DNA of 64,000 nt. Origin: Carposina sasakii (lineage: Eukaryota; Arthropoda; Insecta; Lepidoptera; Carposinidae). The translations under genes were made by a program, and so were the position numbers. The notes beneath the pieces are model-generated. The model was not told the origin of the DNA, did no database searches, and was given only the letters and a program-made list of their open reading frames with translations. Positions 58,096-64,000 of this stretch are shown here, in pieces; the first letter of the stretch is position 1, and every line of letters starts with the position of its first letter. The DNA is taken from contig CP053161.1 in assembly GCA_014607495.2 (NCBI GenBank), forward strand, positions 2,480,001 to 2,544,000. Reading direction: 5' to 3'.

Positions 58096-58863
58096 ATTTG
58101 TAAAGCCATAAATAATACCCAATGAAATCTACAAACAAACATCTTACATTAAGGTACATTTTTAAGTTCAGATAACTGTCAAATTAATATCTCGAAAAGA
58201 ATTTATGTGAGGTGTAAAAGTGACATTTATTTGTGTTCGGATGGCCGTGTTAATTAACTAAATAGTGCAGTTATGCGACTTTGGAATGAGATACAAATGC
58301 GTTACACGCCCATTAGCCCTTATTAATGATCTATTATAATTATTATAGTGCAACATTATCGTGAATTATAGCGTATAATGTTTTTATTTTAACGTATTTT
58401 TATTTGCTATTCTTTTTATATCTGACTTTGGATTTGTCTCATGGGGCAGAGAGCCTCCACAGATCTCCACCATCTCATTCGGTTCTGAGCTTTTGCGTTT
58501 TAATTCGCTCCAGGTCTACCCTACTTTCTTCGCCTCTGCAATGATGGACCGCCCCGCCAGGTCTGCTTAGGGCGGCTACGCTTAAGTTTCTGGACAAGTT
58601 ATTTACTAAAACTTATAAAATACTTACGGATTATTCTATTTTTCCGTTATCTTTCTAACGAATTACTACGGAACTCTATATTATGGGTGGGTTCTCCAAA
58701 AATTACTTAACCGATTTTAGTACGATTTAAGTCCCTAAAAACTTTACTTTCCTATTTTACGCTACGTTTTCACTTCAAAAACGACATTTTTATCAGCAAC
58801 TGAACGTACCAATTTGCAGCAATTATTTAAGTCGTAAGCATTCTCATAATTTTATTAACATAA
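58096..58863. other. Unassigned DNA
   Basis: A GC-richer scrap at about 58440-58570 (GAGCCTCCACAGATCTCCAC, ATTCGGTTCTGAGC) may be a degraded LINE piece in reverse, but the evidence is too weak to call. Nothing else was seen. Confidence 0.4.
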
Positions 58864-59740
58864 TTGAATATCATATATAATATCGATGAAAGGTTAAACT
58901 GGGAACCGCACATAATCAACGTTTGCAATAAACTACGGGCTATTCAGAGTAAAATGTCTATTTTACGGTATAAAGTACCTTTTACTATAAATCGACTTTT
59001 ATATCTGGCAATGGCCGACTCAATTATAGGTTATGGAATTAGCAGTTACGGTAGAACTTTCAAAACAAACATTGATAACATATACAAATTACAAAAAAGT
59101 ATCCTAAAATTGATAATCCCTAAACACATAAAAAAACTAATTACTAACAACGAAACATCCTTATTCAAACACTGTCGCGTATTGGATGTTTACAACAAAA
59201 CAAAAATGGCAATATTGATAGAGGAGGACCAGAATAAAAAATTTATGAAATCAAACAAAAGAATAGAAAAAGTACGACAGTTAAGTTATTTGCCAACATT
59301 TATCAAGCCTAAATATAATAATTTCTATGGAAAAAGAAAGTGGCAATATATTCTTACAGATATTATAAACGAACTACCGATAAACATACAAAATCATTAT
59401 CTACAAACACATAAATATATAAATAAAATAAAACAACATTATATGAACGCGAAATGTACGTAGGTATACCTACTTACGTACGTTTACGATGGGGGTACGT
59501 AAACCGACGGACGGAAGACAAGATGGTTGCCATTCATTCCAAGTGGTAACTTTTTAGATATGCAGTACTTACCTAAATAATATGTACCTATTTTAGCATA
59601 AGTGTTGTAAAATTAGTTTTATTAAGAAAGACCGCACTAGGCGGATAAACCCAAAGGGTTTTTGCTATCTAGTGTCTAAGTTTATTTAAAACGAAATGTA
59701 AAAAAAAATAAAAAATAAAAAAAATAAAAAAAAAATGAAT
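58864..59740 (+). mobile_element. 5'-truncated LINE with intact C-terminal reading frame and A-rich tail
   Basis: The frame 58864-59463 (199 codons) begins IIYNIDERLNWEPHI and continues VCNKLRAIQSKMSILRYKVP, ADSIIGYGISSYG and KLQKSILKLI. This is the thumb and post-RT region of a non-LTR reverse transcriptase. The frame ends naturally at TAG. A 3' untranslated part of about 240 bp (CCGCACTAGGCGGATAAACC, TTTTTGCTATCTAGTGTCTA) leads to an A-rich tail at about 59699-59736. It differs in sequence and tail from the RTE-like ends elsewhere in the window. No stop breaks the remaining frame, so the insertion is fairly recent. Confidence 0.8.
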
Positions 59741-62700
59741 GTCTCAAATTACCAAATCGTTTTCAATTATCTCCACTGAAGAAAGCCGTGATGAAATGTC
59801 ACAGACAGTGTTTAAAGAGTCCATAACGATGGTGAGAGCTATCATAAATATTCGAAACTCAGTTAGTACACATACAAAGCACTTAAAACTTACTTGAGGA
59901 AAATAATTTCTTGTTAAAAAGCCAAAAATTTCTCAATTCCCGCCTTTTATAGCTCGAAACGTATATTTGCTGATTTCGAAATGACAACTGTATTTGACAC
60001 ATTTGTTACCAATATGTGTTTAACAATTTTTGTAAGTGATAAAATAAAATGTTTAATGTTTTTGGTGATCTCATATTTTTGGATTGACCCATAATTTTTA
60101 TTTTTTAACTCATACCATGTTTTTTATGTTATGCAGTTTGTAAAAATAAAAGTTATATAATTTCAAGACAATTTCAATGCGAATTCATATCGCTCTCTAC
60201 GCAGTAACTAAAAAACTTTTTATGAAATAAGTTCGTTAAAATCAAGCATTATATCTTTATCTTTAGACAAAAAAATTACAAAGCTTGTATGCTTTTGTTT
60301 TTTAAATAGGTAAGATGATAAAAAGCTCTCAGTTTTATATCAATCAGTCATTTGAACTTTCACCATTAATCAGTGTTAACTTTAGCGAACGAAATCTTAC
60401 ACGCTCCTGAGTATTTTTGAGGGAGAATAAAGGAGTATTATTACGAAACAGTTGGAATGATATGTGTGTAATAAAAGTGACATTAATGGACATACCCAGC
60501 GTACCACTAATTAATCTTCTGGAAGAAAATACCGCTAGGACGCACCAAGAATTTTTGTTTCCACCAAAAATGCGGGAAGACCAAGTTTTCTTAATTAAAC
60601 ACTAATTTTATTACCCCCGGACGGAGTTAGTGCGAATTACTTTGTTCAACTCAAACCAAATTGACAGTTCTGAACACTTATAAATACCTTTTATTATTAG
60701 GTACCTACCTCAATAAATTGGCATCAGGAAAGTCTTTGACGTCATTCTGGTAAGAAATTCTAAATCACAAGTAAATAGGTACCTACATGAATAGCTGGTT
60801 ATTGGTATTCAAATTACCTAATTGCATTTTAAATCGCACCTGGATATAAAAATAACAAATACTATTACGTAATATTTCTTGTCATATTTTACCCTTTACA
60901 AAACTATAAGCACTTATTTTAAGGTTGGTTTGAAGACGGTCCAACACCGTGTCATAGAAACAGAAATAGTTACCCACCACTTTGTTACTTGAATGACCTC
61001 TACGAGATTACATTACGAAAGTAATTTTCTTAGGGAGCTGCGAAAAAAAATTCAATTCCCTATTATTGCTCTCAGTTCTTAAAATAGAAAAACCTTTCAA
61101 AAATAACACGAGTTTAGTTGAGGCGTAAACAACTTTGTTATCTTACAAGCGCACCCCAAACATGTACACGTTTAACTAAAGACAAGTTTTTACCTTCAAA
61201 AATGTTTGGCCATAAATTTGAGAACAACACACAGAACTCTGTATCTCATGATTAAGATGGTCGATGATCGTAACTTGTGCCTATCAACCATCTTTTCAGG
61301 GTTTCCACACCATTTACTTACCCATAACTATCCGCTCAAACCACGAACGATATATCACCGCTTACAGACTCCGTGTATAAACTTCGGATTTCATTTAGGG
61401 GATAGGTACGTAGCTCCTTTACATTTAGGGGCAGACGCAAACGCGGCGTCTTAAATGGTAGTTACTGTGGACTTCCATTAGGCATTATTTGATACCCTGC
61501 ATCTATTTTTAGAATTTTTCATACCTATTTTATTGAGGATATTAGGTACGTAGGTATTTCCAAAAAAATATACAAAATGTATTTTTTAAATTAAAGTTAC
61601 CTTAACTTTGATTCTTAAGCACTTCACGTTTACAATATTTTTTGCGATTTCAAACTCTAAATTACTGAATAAACAATATTTATTTCACTAATACAAGTAT
61701 CTGTAAAAAATAGAAAGTCTCTATCTAATGTATTTGTAGAATATCCCGAGGATCGCTGGGATGTAGAAGATTTAGTAGTTCCAGTCACACATAAGTGCTA
61801 GATTTATGTACGTGTGTCCAGACATCGACTTAGCGACCACTTTATCTGGCAGAGAACCGCTAGATGTCGAATAGACATCTATATCATTTTGATAGAATTA
61901 GGGTTGTCATTGACAGTTTAGTTTATATTATTGGATTCGAGGCAGAAATCGAATAGCAATTTCGAAAAATATCTAGGTATTTTCCTTTATTTGATACAAA
62001 TATTCATGTGTATGGAATAGAAATGCTTCAGTATTTTAGGTTTTTATTTTAGAAAAATATAGATAGGTTTGTAAAAAATTCAATAACAATTGCATCAACA
62101 CATATTTAACTCCTTAGTCAGCCACGAAGTCCCTTTCTGTTTCCTTATACCAAAAAAGCAAGACAGAATTAATGCAAATGAAATCTAGGATAACACACTT
62201 GGAGCAAATGAGACTGTATTTTAAAAACATTAGTAATACCTACACACGGCATTACTAAGAGAGACAAAGGGGAATAGTTTTAAAGTGCTAAAATAGGCAC
62301 ATTCATTTATTGACAAATACGAGGCTAGAGAAAAGATTTGCAACAATAGGAACATATAAGAACTTATGAGAAGTTTAAATAAATATGGAGCTTATTATGA
62401 ATTGACAAATTTTGTGCGCTAGTACAAAACATTTGTTTTGTAGAGATATTGTGTAGCATTACACATACCTACTACTCATATGTCTTACAGGACCTAATAA
62501 GCAACCACTATAGAGAATAATAGCAGCACATATGAAGCAAATCACACCGCCTGTCAATGTGGAAATAGGATCTGGAACTGTATTCAGGGAGAATGCGTTA
62601 TGTATTGCAGGATTCAATTATTATATGCAAATGTCAGATAAATATGACTGTCAAAGAAAAGAGATGGTATTGTAGTAAAGATATTACAAAAAATAATATG

Positions 62701-62919
62701 TAGCTTGCAGAAAGTTAGGCATAGGCATCCTCTCATTAGATTTTGTGTGAAAATAAATGGTGTAAAGTTGTGAATATCCTCCAGACTATTCGTTGCATAA
62801 ACAAGAACTTCCTATAGGTACTTGTGCAGTACCATAATGACAATGAGTGATCAGAGATAAGGAGGCAATGCGTATGTAAAGGGGGTGATGTTGCCGGCGC
62901 ATGATGCGCGCGCGCTTTG
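59741..62919. other. AT-rich DNA upstream of the right transporter exon
   Basis: No gene or repeat family was recognised. Frames at 60417-60605 and 61206-61454 lack features. The last 60 bases turn CpG-rich before the ATG at 62920, as expected for the 5' region of an exon. Confidence 0.45.
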
Positions 62920-63205
62920 ATGGAAGAGTCATGGTCGTCAGGCGGCGCGCCGCTACTGCGCACGAGATCGCTTCCGCTCGTCCTAGAAGCGGCAAGCGAG
63001 GTTGCGCCCGCGCGGCAGACGAAGCTCGACCCTCGACAACTGTTGACCCTTACAAGACACTACTACCCCGAAGGTGGTTGGGGCTGGGGCGTGGCTGCGG
63101 CGGCGACGATAGCCCAAATACTGGCGCATGGACTTCATCAGGCCAGCGGAGTTTTTGTGGTCGAAGCTGCGAAGCGGTTTGGACCAAACGTGAGGATGCA
63201 AGCAG
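62920..63205 (+). CDS. SLC16/MCT-like transporter, first coding exon (right copy)
   Basis: From ATG (62920) the exon gives 95 residues and one base, ending AGCAG|GTACGT at 63205/63206, a good donor in phase 1. An in-frame TGA at 62902-62904 and no acceptor between it and the ATG support this start. A 50-residue cytoplasmic leader is followed by YYPEGGWGW and helix 1 (GVAAAATIAQILAHG), then HQASGVFVVEAAKRFG. The motif fits the SLC16 signature [DE]G[GS][WF][GA]W. Aligned with the exon ending at 1885, LTL.R.YYPEGGWGW and QIL.HGL are shared and the splice phase is the same, so the two are paralogous. The rest of the transporter should lie past the window's right edge. Substrate unknown. Confidence 0.82.
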
Positions 63206-64000
63206 GTACGTTTTTTTAAGATTTGATATCGATTTGAAACAGTTATGAATTTATTTTTAAGTTCTGACTATGAACATTCTGTAAATGGTTAGGTAGATAC
63301 CCTTTGTAAGAAACGAAAGAGTTTCATGATCGACATTTTAACTTGATATCTGCCTACAGTACGAGTACCTACTTTCCTGTCTAATAATGAAGCTGTAAAA
63401 TTTTCTACTTCTCATGTAATGTTTATAATAAGTACTTATTATGTATTTCATGCAATTAACTATACCTAAATACTTACCTAATATTTTTTGTAAACCTTCA
63501 CTAAATTCACTTACTTTACTTACGAACATTTCATGAAAAACCTGCCCACTTGGACGGGATCCAATCGAAGATACGTGTAAAAACAATAAGTTCATTATGC
63601 GTCTGGAGAGTTGGAAACTTCGTCCGAAAGAGCCATGTTCCTCTATTTTTAGCCTTCAAAAAGCAATTTAAACAACGAAGAAAGTTGTATGACATTACAC
63701 ATAACATTCCGCTTCATCGATTAAATACAATAACAATTTGGAATTTTCGATATTATGATCTAGTTCAACGTACCTTCAACGTATCTGAACAACATTCGAT
63801 GTCTCACGACAAGAGTATCACGTTACTTGGCAAAAAAGTCAACACTTTTACGGTCTCCTTCTCGTAAAAGCTTTCAGTTTGGTAACTTCATTTCCTTGAC
63901 TCGTATTAATACACTATATAGCAATTTCCATTGGTATGTTGATAGTAATATTTTTCTTTATTTTCCCATTCACCTCGATTTTACTTGAATTATTTTCACC
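63206..64000 (+). other. First intron of the right transporter gene (start)
   Basis: AT-rich sequence after the donor. The open frame at 63550-63867 has no transporter features. No following exon was identified before the window ends. Confidence 0.55.

Noticed and set aside
58440..58570. LINE fragment in reverse
   Set aside because: The resemblance is too weak and short to separate from chance.
1..64000. CRISPR array, bacterial operon or integrated virus
   Set aside because: There are no regularly spaced repeats with unique spacers, no compact operons and no viral gene set. The only reverse-transcribing sequences are a BEL/Pao retrotransposon without an envelope frame and LINE fragments.

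Overview
The window looks like gene-poor nuclear DNA from a moth or butterfly (Lepidoptera). It is strongly AT-rich with scattered GC-rich islands. Its genes are split by introns. It carries dense insect-type mobile DNA: a BEL/Pao LTR retrotransposon, RTE-like LINE tails ending in GAT/GAA triplets, tRNA-derived SINEs with an ATC tail, and many short inverted-repeat elements (MITEs). Nothing bacterial or viral in organisation was seen. The assignment rests on gene structure and repeat style, without any database search.

Host genes. Two paralogous exons on the + strand, ending at 1885 and 63205, encode the first membrane segment of SLC16/monocarboxylate-transporter-like proteins. Both carry the same motif (YYPEGGWGW) and both end in phase 1 at a good splice donor. 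I found no later transporter exon in the 61 kb between them. They are therefore either alternative first coding exons of one gene whose body lies past the right edge, or first exons of tandem paralogues, the left one with a very long first intron. A hydrophilic open frame at 901-1523 can be joined to the left exon, in frame, through a 129-bp intron. Between the two exons, on the - strand, lies a complete two-exon MADF-BESS gene (19234 down to 16652), a 236-residue Adf-1-type DNA-binding protein. GC-rich islands at 45540-45914 and 33640-33830 look like promoter or first-exon material but could not be tied to a gene.

Mobile DNA. The most striking element is a BEL/Pao retrotransposon at 34930-41015 (- strand). 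It has two 196-bp LTRs that read as identical, a 5-bp target duplication (CTAAT) and an uninterrupted 1225-codon pol frame. The distal part of gag and the start of the protease are missing. In their place is a 259-bp inverted copy of the element's own integrase-core sequence. The copy is as young as the element and makes the transcript self-complementary. Around it are three or more copies of a 330-360-bp element with CAGGRTG-type ends, a palindromic TA-flanked MITE, a Harbinger-like MITE with TWA target duplications, a TAGCATGACC-ended MITE that has twice inserted into other repeats, four SINE copies, five LINE fragments, and several anonymous families.

Most of the remaining sequence is AT-rich DNA without a convincing gene; those stretches are listed as such.
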